Assembly: GCA_030674155.1 (NCBI GenBank)
Contig: CM060335.1
Coordinates: 47,033,233 to 47,097,232 of the forward strand
Direction: 5' to 3'
Length of the DNA: 64,000 bases
Source of the DNA: Stramonita haemastoma
Lineage: Eukaryota > Mollusca > Gastropoda > Neogastropoda > Muricidae
Shown: positions 37,145-49,872 of the stretch, in pieces
Position numbering within the stretch: the stretch's first letter is position 1
Layout of the letters: every line of letters begins with the position of its first letter
The notes under the pieces: model-generated
Databases searched by the model: none
What the model saw: the letters and a program-made list of their open reading frames with translations, nothing else
Told to the model about the DNA's origin: nothing
Position numbers and translations under genes: made by a program

Positions 37145-37432
37145 GTAAGATGACTTGACTTCAGGCACTCCACAACTCAAACCGTATTGATGGAGGCCAC
37201 GTAGGGGTGTTATGGTAACACGATTTATTGTTTCATTTACCAAAAACACCAACACACACCAACACACACACCTGAAACAAACCAGATAATTCAGGTAAGT
37301 TCTACTATATCCACATTTAACAAGGTACATAACTCGTGAAAGGCACACATAGCAAATACTATCGTCGTCTAGCCAAATTAATCAAAAACCACTACTTTCA
37401 TCACTTATACCAAGACACGATTGTTAATATAT

Positions 37433-38003
37433 TGTTAACATTTTGTGTGGTGACTGATAGTATGTAACATTGTGTGTGGTGACTGTAGAACGACAGTATG
37501 TGACACAGTGTGTGTGGTGACTGACAGTATGTAACATTGTGTGTGGTGACTGTAGAAAGACAGTATGTTGTAAGATTGTGTGTGGTGACTGACAGTATGT
37601 AAGATTGTGTGTGGTGACTGACAGTATGTAACATTGTGTGTGGTGACTAACAGTATGTAACATTATGTGTGGTGACTGACAGTATGTAACATTGTGTGTG
37701 GTGACTGTAGAACGACAGTATGTTGTAACATTGTGTGTGGTGACTGACAGTATGTAACATTGTGTGTGGTGACTGACAGTATGTAACATTGTGTGTGGCG
37801 ACTGTAGAACGACAGTATGTGACACTGTGTGTGTGGTGACTGACAGTATGTAACATTGTGTGTGGTGACTGTAGAACGACAGTATGTTGTAACATTGTGT
37901 GTGGTGACTGACAGTATGTAACATTTTGTGTGGTGACTGACAGTATGTTGTAACATTGTGTGTGGTGACTGACAATATGTAACATTGTATGTGGTGACTG
38001 CAG
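37433..38003 (+). repeat. 28-base minisatellite reaching the exon 11 acceptor
   Basis: Units of TTGTGTGTGGTGACTGACAG plus TATGTAACA; some have GACTGTAGAACGACAG instead. The final unit supplies GGTGACTGCAG, the exon 11 acceptor. Confidence 0.92.
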
Positions 38004-38084
38004 GAAAGGAGTTGGGAAGTGGGGGCTGCAGCAAGGATGACGAATGTGTGGGCAACACGATCTGTGACCATCAGAAACAGTGCA
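38004..38084 (+). CDS. Exon 11: four-Cys module
   Basis: This 81-base exon follows GGTGACTGCAG and ends A|GTAAGA. Spacing C-x5-C-x5-C-x5-C equals exon 1. The acceptor is the last member of a 570-base minisatellite whose units contain GGTGACTGACAG or GGTGACTGTAG, so many acceptor-like AGs precede it. A very long 24-base minisatellite begins about 50 bases after the donor. Confidence 0.85.
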
Positions 38085-38124
38085 GTAAGATTTTCTGCCT
38101 AGCTATTTTCTTGAATTCTTGTCT

Positions 38125-40530
38125 GTCTGTCTGCCTGTCTGACTTTCTGCCTCTCTGCTTGTCCCCTTGTCACCTTTTAAAAAAAAATTCCTGCCTGTCA
38201 GTGTGTCTACCTGGCTGTCTGTCAGTGTGTCTACCTGGCTGTCTGTCAGTGTGTCTATCTGCATGTCAGTCAGTCTGTCTACCTGTCAGTGTGTCTATCT
38301 GCATGTCAGTCAGTCTGTCTACCTGTGTGTCAGTGTGTCTATCTGCATGTGAGTCAGTGTATCTATCCGGCTGTCAGTGTGTATATCTGCATGTCACGTC
38401 AGTGTGTCTACCTGTCTTTCACTGTGTCTACCTGTCAGTGTGTTACCTGGCTGTTTTTCAGTGTGTATGCCTGTCTGTCAGTGTGTCTACCTGTCTGTCA
38501 GTGTGTCTACTTGGCTGTCTGTCAGTGTGTGTGCCTGTCTGTTAGTGTGTCTACTTGGCTGTCTGTCAGTGTGTGTGCCTGTCTGTCAGTGTGTGTGCCT
38601 GTCTGTCAGTGCGTCTACCTGTCTGTCAGCGTGTCTACCTGTCTGTCAGTGCGTCTACCTGTCTGTCAGTGTGTCTGCCTGTCTGTCAGCGTGTCTACCT
38701 GTCTGTCAGTGTGTCTACTTGGCTGTCTGTCAGTGTGTCTACCTGTCTGTCAGTGTGTCTACCTGTTTGTCAGCGTGTCTACCTGTCTGTCAGTGTGTCT
38801 ACCTGTCTGTCAGTGTGTCTACTTGACTGTCTGTTAGTGTGTCTACTTGGCTGTCAGTGTGTCTACTTGGCTGTCAGTCAGTGTGTCTACCTGTCTGTCA
38901 GTGTGTCTACTTGGCTGTCTGTCAGTGTGTCTACTTGGCTGTCTGTCAGTGTGTCTACCTGTCTGTCAGTGTGTCTACCTGGCTGTCAGTGTGTCTACTT
39001 GGCTGTCAGTCAGTGTGTCTACCTGTCTGTCAGTGTGTCTACTGGGCTGTCTGTCAGTGTGTCTACTTGGCTGTCTGTCAGTGTGTCTACCTGTCTGTCA
39101 GTGTGTCTACCTGGCTGTCAGTGTGTCTACTTGGCTGTCAGTCAGTGTGTCTACTTGGCTGTCAGTGTGTCTACTTGGCTGTCTGTCAGTGTGTCTACTT
39201 GGCTGTCTGTCAGTGTGTCTACTTGGCTGTCTGACAGTGTGTCTACTTGGCTGTCTGTCAGTGTGTCTACTTGGCTGTCTGACAGTGTGTCTACTTGGCT
39301 GTCTGTCAGTGTGTCTACTTGGCTGTCTGACAGTGTGTCTGCCACTCTGTTAGTGTCTACTTGGCTGTCTGTCAGTGTGTCTGCCACTCTGTTAGTGTCT
39401 ACTTGGCTGTCTGACAGTGTGTCTGCCACTCTGTTAGTGTCTACTTGGCTGTCTGTCAGTGTGTCTACTTGGCTGTCTGTCAGTGTGTCTACTTGGCTGT
39501 CTGTCAGTGTGTCTACTTGGCTGTCTGTCAGTGTGTCTACTTGGCTGTCTGACAGTGTGTCTGCCACTCTGTTAGTGTCTACTTGGCTGTCTGTCAGTGT
39601 GTCTACTTGGCTGTCTGTCAGTGTGTCTACTTGGCTGTCTGTCAGTGTGTCTACTTGGCTGTCTGACAGTGTGTCTGCCACTCTGTTAGTGTCTACTTGG
39701 CTGTCTGTCAGTGTGTCTACTTGGCTGTCTGTCAGTGTGTCTACTTGGCTGTCTGTCAGTGTGTCTACTTGGCTGTCTGTCAGTGTGTCTACTTGGCTGT
39801 CTGACAGTGTGTCTGCCACTCTGTTAGTGTCTACTTGGCTGTCTGTCAGTGTGTCTACTTGGCTGTCTGTCAGTGTGTCTACTTGGCTGTCTGTCAGTGT
39901 GTCTACTTGGCTGTCTGACAGTGTGTCTGCCACTCTGTTAGTGTCTACTTGGCTGTCTGTCAGTGTGTCTACTTGGCTGTCTGTCAGTGTGTCTACTTGG
40001 CTGTCTGTCAGTGTGTCTACTTGGCTGTCTGTCAGTGTGTCTACTTGGCTGTCTGACAGTGTGTCTACTTGGCTGTCTGTCAGTGTGTCTACTTGGCTGT
40101 CTGACAGTGTGTCTGCCACTCTGTTAGTGTCTACTTGGCTGTCTGTCAGTGTGTCTACTTGGCTGTCTGTCAGTGTGTCTACTTGGCTGTCTGTCAGTGT
40201 GTCTACTTGGCTGTCTGTCAGTGTGTCTACTTGGCTGTCTGACAGTGTGTCTGCCACTCTGTTAGTGTCTACTTGGCTGTCTGTCAGTGTGTCTACTTGG
40301 CTGTCTGTCAGTGTGTCTACTTGGCTGTCTGTCAGTGTGTCTATTTGGCTGTCTGTCAGTGTGTCTACTTGGCTGTCTGTCAGTGTGTCTACTGGGCTGT
40401 CTGTCAGTGTGTCTACCTGGCTGTCTGTCAGTGTGTCTACCTGGCTGTCAGTGTGTCTACCTGTCTGTTAGTGTGTCTACTTGGCTGGCTGTCAGTGTGT
40501 CTACTTGGCTGGCTGTCTGACTGACTGTCT
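38125..40530 (+). repeat. 24-base minisatellite with higher-order structure
   Basis: About a hundred units of TCTACTTGGCTGTCTGTCAG plus TGTG. The left third (to about 39330) mixes unit types. After that an 18-base variant unit (GCCACTCTGTTAGTGTCT type) recurs at 39341, 39383, 39425, 39563, 39677, 39815, 39929, 40115 and 40253. Because 24 is a multiple of three, frames stay open on both strands (638 codons plus, 368 minus); these are not genes. Confidence 0.95.
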
Positions 40531-40872
40531 ACCTCACCCCCCTGTGACCATGTTCCCAGTGGATGAGCTATGCGATGCGCGACACAGTTTTTGGCCTGTA
40601 TTACTGTGGCAAACCCTCACTTATTTCTATTTCTGTAATCTGCATTAGGTTATGCGGTTGCTTACCTGTGTATCTGCTTGGTGAGGTTTTTGACTTAATG
40701 TGCAGTAGATCATAAGGAATGCTTCGCAAATAACGGTAATAAGGTCTTAGGAAACTTGAAATAGAAACTTCTTCTTTGCCAACAGCCAGCAGGTCCCATG
40801 GGGAAAGTAAAGGAGTTTGTCCTGTCTGCCTAACAGTTACAACAAGGTTTATCCTGTCGTTTGTTAGTGCTC
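40531..40872. other. No gene seen
   Basis: Apparently unique intron sequence. Confidence 0.5.
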
Positions 40873-41160
40873 AAGGTAAAAGGTAAAGGTTTTCCCATAA
40901 CCTATGCAGTCATTGGGAGTGAGATATCAGAGACCTCTGTAGGGGCCGGCATATTGAAGGAAGCAACTATCTTCACTACATCTCTGCATAAAATTCCCTG
41001 ACCCTTAAGACACCTACCCAGTCACAGCTGGGTGAATTGAAGCACTGGACTGAAGCCAAGGCACGCAAATGGTCACCCAAATTCACTTGGTAACCACGCG
41101 CAATGCTGGTTAACCTGAGCTTGGGGAAAGCAGGTGCTCTGACCAATGAGCTATCCCGTA
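40873..41160 (-). mobile_element. SINE with tRNA-like head and 5S-like segment, copy 3
   Basis: On the minus strand: GGATAGCTCATTGGTCAGAG, CAGGTTAACCAGCATTGCGC, GTGGTTACCAAGTG and GGGTGACCATTTGCGTGCC. It has the same block order as copy 2 with a small insertion in the box-C-like part. Confidence 0.65.
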
Positions 41161-41875
41161 TTAGTTGGTACTGCCATCCTCCAGATCTATCCTTTTTTTC
41201 AGTGATGGTACAGAGACTGGATCTTTTGGGGTGCTTCTCCAACAAAATGGCCGTGATGAAACTCTGATTTGAAGTCAATACTTCAGCTGTGAGAAAATCA
41301 AGAATGATTGGCAAGGGTCTGTAACTCCCAGCTGCCACGTCATCAGTGACCAAGCACAAATGCCCTCCAGCTGGCTCTATGGGAAATCAGGAGTCATCAG
41401 GAATGTGGAGGGGGTGGGTGTGGTTGGGAGTTAATAGCCTGGGAACAGTTTCGCTCATCAGAAACATACACTTAGGGGAGGCAGGTGTTGTAAAGAATAC
41501 GCCTTCAGTGCACTATGTGCAGGTTTCATGACAATTGTCCAGCCCCTGTGTGCAGAGTCTGCCAGTGCCGTACAATCACGTCACCAAGTCTGCATGGAGA
41601 AGAACAATGCACGTTAAAAGTCGGGTAGTTTGTGGGCTTCAGAAAACGCAACAAACTCAGGATTCACAAGCAGTCAGTGGGCTTTGCAAATGATAAGAAA
41701 GCTGCTAACGTAATCAGCTTGGTGTTTTTTTTCTTTTTTTGTTTTTGCTTTGTTATTCAGGAGATGGCATAATTACTCTTATTGGTCTTGTGGCTGTGTA
41801 ACCATAGCACGTTATTCTGAATAAAATTAATCAGGTCACACATGGAAAACACCTGTTTTGATTTGGTTAAAAATA
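41161..41875. other. No gene seen
   Basis: No repeat family or exon recognised. Confidence 0.5.
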
Positions 41876-41877
41876 AA

Positions 41878-41935
41878 TTGTGTGTGTGCGTGTGCGTGCG
41901 TGCGTGCGTGCGTGCGTGTGTGTGTGTGTGTATGT

Positions 41936-42007
<72 letters not shown>
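41878..42007. repeat. (GTGC)n and (GT)n tract before exon 12
   Basis: Ends 25 bases before the acceptor. Confidence 0.95.
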
Positions 42008-42008
<1 letters not shown>

Positions 42009-42031
42009 AAATGAACTTTCTCCCCATAAAG

Positions 42032-42151
42032 AGATTGGGAAAAACAAAGACTGCAGTAGTTTTCCACGCCTGTGCCCCGTGGGAGCCATTTGCCTAAAGG
42101 AAACCTGTCAGTGTAACTCCACTGCCACCGACCATACGTCGCCAAAATGTG
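42032..42151 (+). CDS. Exon 12: six-Cys module
   Basis: This 120-base exon runs from CCCCATAAAG to G|GTAGAA. Ile-Gly-Lys-Asn-Lys-Asp-Cys leads C-x6-C-x5-C-x4-C-x-C and a final Cys. The CQCNSTA stretch matches the layout of exon 2. The donor is weaker than the others. A GT tract ends only about 25 bases before the acceptor, leaving a short pyrimidine tract. The 26-base minisatellite starts about 25 bases after the donor. Confidence 0.78.
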
Positions 42152-42177
42152 GTAGAAAAAACTGTGTCTTTGTGCCT

Positions 42178-43430
42178 GTATCACGCCAGCTTTGCTTATC
42201 TCTTTATCTTTATCACATTAGCTTTGCTTATCTCTTTATCACACCAGCTTTGCTTATCTCTGTATGACACCAGCTTTGCTTATCTCTGTATGACACCGGT
42301 TTTGCTTATCTCTTGATCTGTATCACATTAGCTTTGCTTATCTCTTTATCCGTATCACTCCAGCTTTACCTATCTCTTTTTCACTCCAGGTTTGCTTATC
42401 TCTTTATCTGTATCACACCAGCTTTGCTGATCTCTTTATCCGTATCACTCCAGCTTTGCTTATCTCTTTATCACTCCAGCTTTGCTTATCTCTTTATCAC
42501 TCCAGCTTTGCTTATCTCTTTATCCGTATCACACCAGCTTTGCTGATCTCTTTATCCGTATCACACCAGCTTTGCTCATCTCTTTATCCGTATCACTCCA
42601 GCTTTGCTCATCTCTTTATCGTATCACTCCAGCTTTGCTTATCTCTTTATCACTCCAGCTTTGCTTATCTCTTTATCTATATCACACCAGCTTTGCTGAT
42701 CTCTTTATCCGTATCACACCAGCTTTGCTCATCTCTTTATCGTATCACTCCAGCTTTGCTTATCTCTTTATCACTCCAGCTTTGCTTATCTCTTTATCTA
42801 TATCACACCAGCTTTGCTTATCTCTTTATCACACCAGCTTTGCTTATCTCTTTGTGTGCATCACATCAGCTTTGCTTATCTCTTTATCACACCAGCTTTG
42901 CTCATCTCTGTGTGTGTATCACTCCAGCTTTGCCTATCTCTTTATCACTCCAGCTTTGCTTATCTCTATATCAATCCAGCTTTGCTTATCTCTTTATATG
43001 TATCACACCAGCTTTGCTTATCTCTGTATCACTCCACCTTTTTTTGCTTATCTCTTTATCTGTATCACTCCAGCTTTGCCTATCCCTGTATCATTCCAGC
43101 TTTGCTTATCTCTGTATCACTCCAGCTTTGCTTATCTCTGTATCACTCCAGCTTTGCTTATCTCTGTATCACTCCAGCTTTGCTTATCTCTGTATCACTC
43201 CAGCTTTGCTTATCTCTGTATCACTCCAGCTTTGCTTATCTCTGTATCACTCCAGCTTTGCTTATCTCTGTATCACTCCAGCTTTGCTTATCTCTGTATC
43301 ATTCCAGCTTTGCTTATCTCTTTATCTGTATCACACAGCTTTGCTGATCTCTTTATCTGTATCACACCAGCTTTGCTGATCTCTTAATCACTCCAGCTTT
43401 GCTTTTCTCTATATCACACCTGCTTTGCTT
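42178..43430 (+). repeat. 26-base minisatellite, left part
   Basis: Units of CCAGCTTTGCTTATCTCTTT plus ATCAC, with longer forms holding ATCTGTATCACA. It is split by a LINE and resumes at 45141. Confidence 0.95.
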
Positions 43431-43596
43431 AAAATAATAATCATACATGGAATTTATATAGCGCTATATCTAATAAAAACAAATCAAAGCGCTTGCATTC
43501 GACGTATACAGCACAGAAGCAATCAATCACAATCTATAATTTTAGCAAATTCGAATGTACACACACGCACGCACGCACGCTCAGACACACGCACAC

Positions 43597-43689
<93 letters not shown>

Positions 43690-45140
43690 CACACACACAC
43701 ACGGGCACGTGCGCGCGCGCGCGCGCGCGCGCACTTACAAAGATTATACACTTTGGCAGGTAAATGTTGAAGGCAGGGACAGATAAGAGATGGAAACGGA
43801 AGGAGAGAATCTTAGGTTTGAAATAAGTGTGTCTTTAGGTTGGATTTAAAAGTGTCATAAGTAAGCTTTTGCAGGGGGGGGGGGGGGGGGTAGAGAGGGA
43901 GGTCATTCCAGATCAACGGACCAGAGACAGAGAAAGAGCGGCGGCCAACGGTAGATATGTTGATTCTAGGTATTTTAAGGACAGAGTATCTGCGGCCGAG
44001 CGGAGGGAGCGAGAGGGCGTGTACAGGTGAAGACATTCACAGAGGTAGGAGAGTACAGTATTGTGGAGACATTTGAAACAGAGGGTATTGATCTTGTAGA
44101 TTACTCTCTTTGGTACAGGCAGCCAGTGGAGAAATTGCAAGAGAGTGGTATTGTGCTCAGATTTTTCTTTCTGAGGACCAGACGAGCTGCAGAGTTTTGT
44201 ATACGTTGAAGGGAGGGATAGATGATTTTGGCAGACCAGCCAAAAGAGAATTGCAATAGTCCAGACGTGAAAGAATAAGAGAAGTGACAAGTTTGGATGT
44301 TGCATCAGTGGACAGGTACTTTCGAATTGTACTGATGCGCCGTAGTTGATAGTAGCATGACTGACAGGTCTGGGTGATGAATTTTTGCATGGAGAGTGTG
44401 TTGTCGACAATGACCCCTAGATACTTCACAGAAGTGGATAGCAGAACTGACGTGTTACCGAATTCTATTGAAGTTGCTGAAATGGAGAAAGTTTGTGTTT
44501 GGTGCCTACAAGCATGGCTTGGTTTTATCTGCATTTAGTTGTAACATGTTTTGTATAATCCAGTGTTAAATATCTTGAAGGCAGTTTGGTCATATTTTTT
44601 CAAGAGAGATGGCAGATTTTCAGGTGTATCACTGCTTTGAATCTGCGAGTCATCAGCATAAAAGTGATAATTTATATGATGATGGTCTATTATATGTGAC
44701 AGTGGAGCAGTATAGAGAATAAAAAGAAGAGGGCCCAGAACTGATCCCTGAGGGACACCACATTCCAGTTTGGCAGGTGCTGATTGAATCTTGTTTACTG
44801 CAACTGTATGGACTCGGTCTGTAAGGTATGAAGTAAACCAGGTGAGGGCTGTGCCTTTAATACCAAACACGTTTTGGAGATGGGAGAGAAAAAATTGAAT
44901 AATCTATAGTGTCAAAGGCAGCAGACAAGTCAAGAAGAGTGAGAAGGGATATTTTCCCTAAGTCAGAAGCCTGGAGAAGCATGTTTAAGGTGTGGACCAG
45001 GCTGGTTTCAGTGCTGTGGTTGACGGATAGGCAGACTGGAAAGGGGTAAACAGATTATTAGAAAGAAGATGGCTATTGAGTTGTTTCAGAACAACTTTTT
45101 CAAGGACTTTAGAGATAAAAGACAGATTAGAAACTCTGTA
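43431..45140 (-). mobile_element. CR1/L2-like LINE, 5' truncated, inside the minisatellite
   Basis: The minus strand reads SAPAKLECGVPQGSVLGPLL, FYADDSQIQ (near 44650), KYLGVIVDNTLSMQ, FLHWLPVPKRVIYKI and FSVSGPLIWNDLP. It then has the same 3' region (GC/GT tract 43560-43735, TAGCGCTATATA, ATT-type tail). Frames are broken. It is the same family as 4706-7960 and begins near RT domain 2, so it is a 5'-truncated insertion. Confidence 0.82.
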
Positions 45141-45580
45141 GCACACCAGCTTTGCTTATCTCTTTATCACTCCAGATTTGTTTTTCTCTGTATCACATCA
45201 GCTATGCCTATCTCTTTATCTGTATCACACCAGCTTTGCTTATCTCTTTATCATACCAGCTTTACCTACCTCTTTATCACTCAGCTTTGCTTATCTATTT
45301 ATCACTTCAGCTATGCTTATCTCTTTATCTGTATCACACCAGCTTTGCTTATCTCTTTATCATACCAGCTTTACCTACCTCTTTACCACTCCAGCTTTGC
45401 TTATCTATTTATCACACCAGCTTTGCTTATCTCTTTATCACACCAGCTTTGCTTATCTCTTTATTCACACCAGCTTTGCTTATCTCTTTATCTGTATCAC
45501 ACCAGCTTTACTTGTCTCTTTATCTGTATCACACGAGCTTTACTTATCTCTTGATCTGTAGTACACCATCTGTGCCTCTG
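45141..45580 (+). repeat. 26-base minisatellite, right part
   Basis: Same units as 42178-43430; the array was one before the LINE entered. Confidence 0.95.
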
Positions 45581-46525
45581 TCTTTTATCTGTCAACACAT
45601 GATAATTTCATACAGGACAAATACTGATATTCATTTTTTTGAATGAGAGGATGTTGATGAAGCAACATAGCTTTTTAAGCCAATGAAGATTTTATCATGA
45701 CTACAGAAGTCCTGAATCCCTTTCATTTAATGGTTTTGCTGTTTTGTTGGTTTGCTTTCTTCTTTCTGCATGGTTATCTTTGTGATGTGTCAAAGCTTCC
45801 CTCCTTTACTCAGGCTTATCCCGACCTCATCACACACAAAAGTTCACTGGGTCACTTTCTTAACCTTGCAGTCCAAAGAGATCAACGAGTGTTCACCTGC
45901 CATGCGGTCCCCAGCCAGAAGCAGTTACACATAGCATCTTTGTCGTTTCCTTTGTAAGGCAAAGTGAGTTCTGACCCCAACTTTGCTGAGGACAGGTGAT
46001 AACTGGCATATGGAGTCCAACTGAGTGCACTGCCCACTCTGGGATAATGGTTGATTCCCCAGTCTCTTCAACGTCAGGTTCCTATCAACGGAAATAATTT
46101 ATTCAGGAGGGGATGGTGCAGAGGTCACACTCATGGACTGTTTTTGCCCAGGTCCGGAACAATCTCTAAGTCAAGCCTTGCATATTCAGGAAGAACATCA
46201 TGGAATATTCTACCTCCCTTTTTCCAAATTAGCTCCTACAAAAAAAAAAACGTTTAATAAACTTTTGACCAACATCTCATGGACAAATTGAGAGTGCAAT
46301 TTTATGCTCGAGGTTACCTGACATCTTGTTGCTTTGTAAATTACTGTTCTTACGTGTTTCTTTCTCTTTTATTTTCATTAGTTCTCAGTCTGAATTAAGT
46401 CATTTGTACTGTTTTAGTTTTTGTCTTATATTATGAGGTCTGAATTTTAAAGAGAAAGATACTTCCTCAATCATTGTCTTCTTTTAAACGTTGATTAACA
46501 CTGTCTTTTTTATAATGAACTTTTC
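45581..46525. other. No supported gene
   Basis: A frame near 45890 reads INECSP, like an EGF start, but stops after 13 codons. Nothing else recognised. Confidence 0.45.
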
Positions 46526-46529
46526 CTTT

Positions 46530-46640
46530 TAGTGTGAAGGCAGGATGAAAAAAAAGTATAAACTTTTTGTTGGTTTTTTTAAACTCTCAATAAATACTAT
46601 TTTGATCTAACTTGACTTGACTTAATTGGACTTGACTTAA
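46530..46640 (+). repeat. Short repeat with TTGACT tail
   Basis: GTGAAGGCAGGATGAAAAAA, CTCAATAAATACTATTTTGA and ACTTGACTTGACTTAA. Confidence 0.65.
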
Positions 46641-47068
<428 letters not shown>

Positions 47069-47107
47069 AACTGATTGCTGATGATCCTTGACGCTCCTGT
47101 AATGAAG

Positions 47108-47242
47108 ACCCCAGGCCGAATTATGTGGGCGGATTGTGCACGCAAGGCCAGAACTGCTCCGATTCTCTGGCCACCTGCGGAAAAAACAACACCTGTGAAT
47201 GCATTGAGAACTACGCTGTGGATACATCCACCCTGACATGCC
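47108..47242 (+). CDS. Exon 13: six-Cys module
   Basis: This 135-base exon ends C|GTAAGT. The start is placed after GTAATGAAG because this gives the shared phase; an AG nine bases later (CCCCAG) would shift the frame. Val-Gly-Gly-Leu-Cys leads C-x5-C-x6-C-x5-C-x-C and a last Cys after a Tyr-Ala segment, the same layout as exon 3. The exon end and donor are repeated in the 113-base array that follows. Confidence 0.8.
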
Positions 47243-48060
47243 GTAAGTTGTTATGACTTGTACAGCATTCTGGGGTGTTGTGTTGTACTGTTTTGTGTCG
47301 TGTTATAGCATACCATATCCGTTTTGTTTATTGTATTGTGTTGTAGTGACGGACATGTCGTACGTTGCTTATGACTTGTACAGCATTTAGCTGTGTTGTG
47401 TTGTACTGTATAGTGTCGTGTTATAGCATACCATATCTGTTTTGTTTATTGTATTGTGTTGTAGTGACGGACATGTCGTACGTTGGTTATGACTTGTACA
47501 GCATTTAGCTGTGTTGTGTTGTACTGTATAGTGTCGTGTTATAGCATACTATATCTGTTTTGTTTATTGTATTGTGTTGTAGTGACGGACATGTCCTACG
47601 TTGGTTATGACTTGTACAGCATTCAGCGTGTTGTGTTGTACTGTATAGTGTCGTGTTATAGCATACATATATCTTTTTTGTTTATTGTGTTGTGTTGTAG
47701 TGACGGACATGCCATACGTTGGTTATGACTTGTACAGCATTCAGCTGTGTTGTGTTGTACTGTTTTGTGTCGTGTTATAGCATACCATAATGTATTTTGT
47801 TTATTGTATCTGTTGTAGTGACGGACATGCCATACGTTGGTTATGACTTGTACAGCATTCAGCTGTGTTGTGTTGTACTGTTTTGTGTCGTGTTATAGCA
47901 TACCATATCCGTTTTGTTTATTGTATTGTGTTGTAGTGACGGACATGTCCTACGTTGGTTATGACTTGTACAGCATTCAGCTGTGTTGTGTTGTACTGTA
48001 TAGTGTCGTGTTATAGCATACTATATCTTTTTTTGTTTATTGTATCGTGTTGTAGTGACA
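47243..48060 (+). repeat. About 113-base array that includes the exon 13 border
   Basis: Seven units. Each starts GACGGACATGTCGTACGTTG, a diverged copy of the exon 13 end plus donor, and ends TTGTATTGTGTTGTAG, an acceptor-like sequence. Confidence 0.9.
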
Positions 48061-48624
48061 GACGCTATTGCCTAGCCTATAAGAGGAGGTTTCAGCTTCA
48101 ATCTTGTGCATTCCTGATGTCGTGAGTTCAACACTTAGAAGTGGTGTTTATAGGAGGTTTACAATCTGCAGGGTCAGTTTTAAGTGCAGACCGGCCAGTG
48201 TCTTCACTCCCTCCATGGTCTATACGCATACAGTGGAAGATGAAAGATGCCCATGAAAAGTGCGGTCATTCCCATCAGCGTTGTGTAGGCTGTGGAAAGA
48301 GGAAGGTGGCCAGCATGAATCCTGCAGCTGGACAAGATCAGCTTTCTCCAGGGCACATCATCTGTCCACTCCTTTCTATTCCATCTCCCTCTCCTAGCCT
48401 GCTATGTCGTACCCTTGGGGTCAAAACACCATTAGTTTAAGGACAGTGTTTCTATCGAGTTAACATTAGCACTGACTCTACTCACCTGAAAGTCTTTAGG
48501 ATTAGACTAAATACTCAGGTCCTGTGGGTGAACACTTATAGAGCAACTTGTGCACACATTACAGCCAGTTCTCGCTATCAGAAAAGTTTGGCATGTGTGC
48601 TGGTAAGAACGGATGATAAATATA

Positions 48625-48775
48625 AAAACGCATACATATGGTATCATGTTTAGATACCATACCCAAAGCCAGAATGCAGCTACCTTAATGGCAGGAAAAA
48701 TGGTCAGGAAAGCAAAAATCTCATCATGGTTGATTTTTGGAGCTCTAACTGAGAAACAAAAGAAAAGAAAGTCTC
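48625..48775 (+). repeat. Dispersed SINE-like repeat family S, copy
   Basis: ACCCAAAGCCAGAATGCAGC and GGAGCTCTAACTGAGAAAC. Confidence 0.6.
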
Positions 48776-49140
48776 TTAGGAGGTGTCCACTTCAGGTCAC
48801 AATTGGCCACCAATCAGAGTTGCCCTGCACTACTGCTGGGTCACTTGGGTGGTGTTCAGTCATACCTGTTCAGAGCTAACAAAGGCTGAGCCCCCTACAA
48901 ACTCCCTACTGATGACAATAGTAGGTGAGTCACAGAGGCACAGAGGGAGATGGCCATAGAGGGTAGAGATCACCACCCATGACTTCTCCCATGAATTTCT
49001 GACCCAGAAGGCTTTGACACCCACCCTCCAGAGGTACACCAATATATGGAAAACCGTCATTGAGATCCCCATGAGGCCAGAGTAACCAGGGACACTGAGC
49101 CAGAGATATTTATCTTTCATTGCATGAGGATCAATGATGA
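48776..49140 (+). repeat. Dispersed repeat family R, copy 3
   Basis: CTGCACTACTGCTGGGTCAC and GTTCAGAGCTAACAAAGG, with the order of 12040-12480. Confidence 0.7.
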
Positions 49141-49224
49141 AGAGGATGATGAAATAATAATAATACTATGAAAGTAGCCTAGCTTTGAAACGACTTGAAA
49201 GAACTGTATGCTAGGGTCACGGCA

Positions 49225-49872
49225 CTCAGGGCCAATGCTACATGAAGCATATATCCATAACAGCACACAAGATCAACGCTACATGAAGCATATATCCATC
49301 ACAGCACACAAGATCAACGCTACATGAAGCATATATCCATAACAGCACACAAGATCAACGCTACATGAAGCATATATCCATCACAGCACGCAAAACCAAC
49401 GCTACATGAAGCATATATCCATAACAGCACGCAAGACCAACGCTGTATGAAGCATTTATCCATCACGGCACTCAAGACCAACGCTACATGAAGCATATAT
49501 CCATCACAGCACGCAAAACCAACGTACATGAAGCATATATCCATAACAGCACGCTAAGACCAACGCTGTATGAAGCATTTATCCATCACGGCACTCAAGA
49601 CCAACGCTACATGAAGCATATATCCATCACAGCACGCAAAACCAACGCTACATGAAGCATATATCCATAACAGCACGCAAGACCAACGCTGTATGAAGCA
49701 TTTATCCATCACGGCACTCAAGACCAACGCTACATGAAGCATATATCCATCACAGCACGCAAAACCAACGCTACATGAAGCATATATCCATAACAGCACG
49801 CAAGACCAACGCTGTATGAAGCATTTATCCATCACGGCACTCAAGACCAACGCTACATGAAGCACATATCCA
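49225..49872 (+). repeat. About 40-base minisatellite with a two-type higher order
   Basis: Units of ACATGAAGCATATATCCAT plus CACAGCACGCAAAACCAACG. Toward the right they alternate with GTATGAAGCATTTATCCATC units, giving a repeat of about 122 bases. Confidence 0.92.

Noticed and set aside
38555..40471. 638-codon open frame on the plus strand
   Set aside because: It is the 24-base minisatellite read in frame; the opposite strand is open too.
45880..45936. INECSP-like start of a calcium-binding EGF domain
   Set aside because: Stops after 13 codons, no further Cys spacing and no donor.
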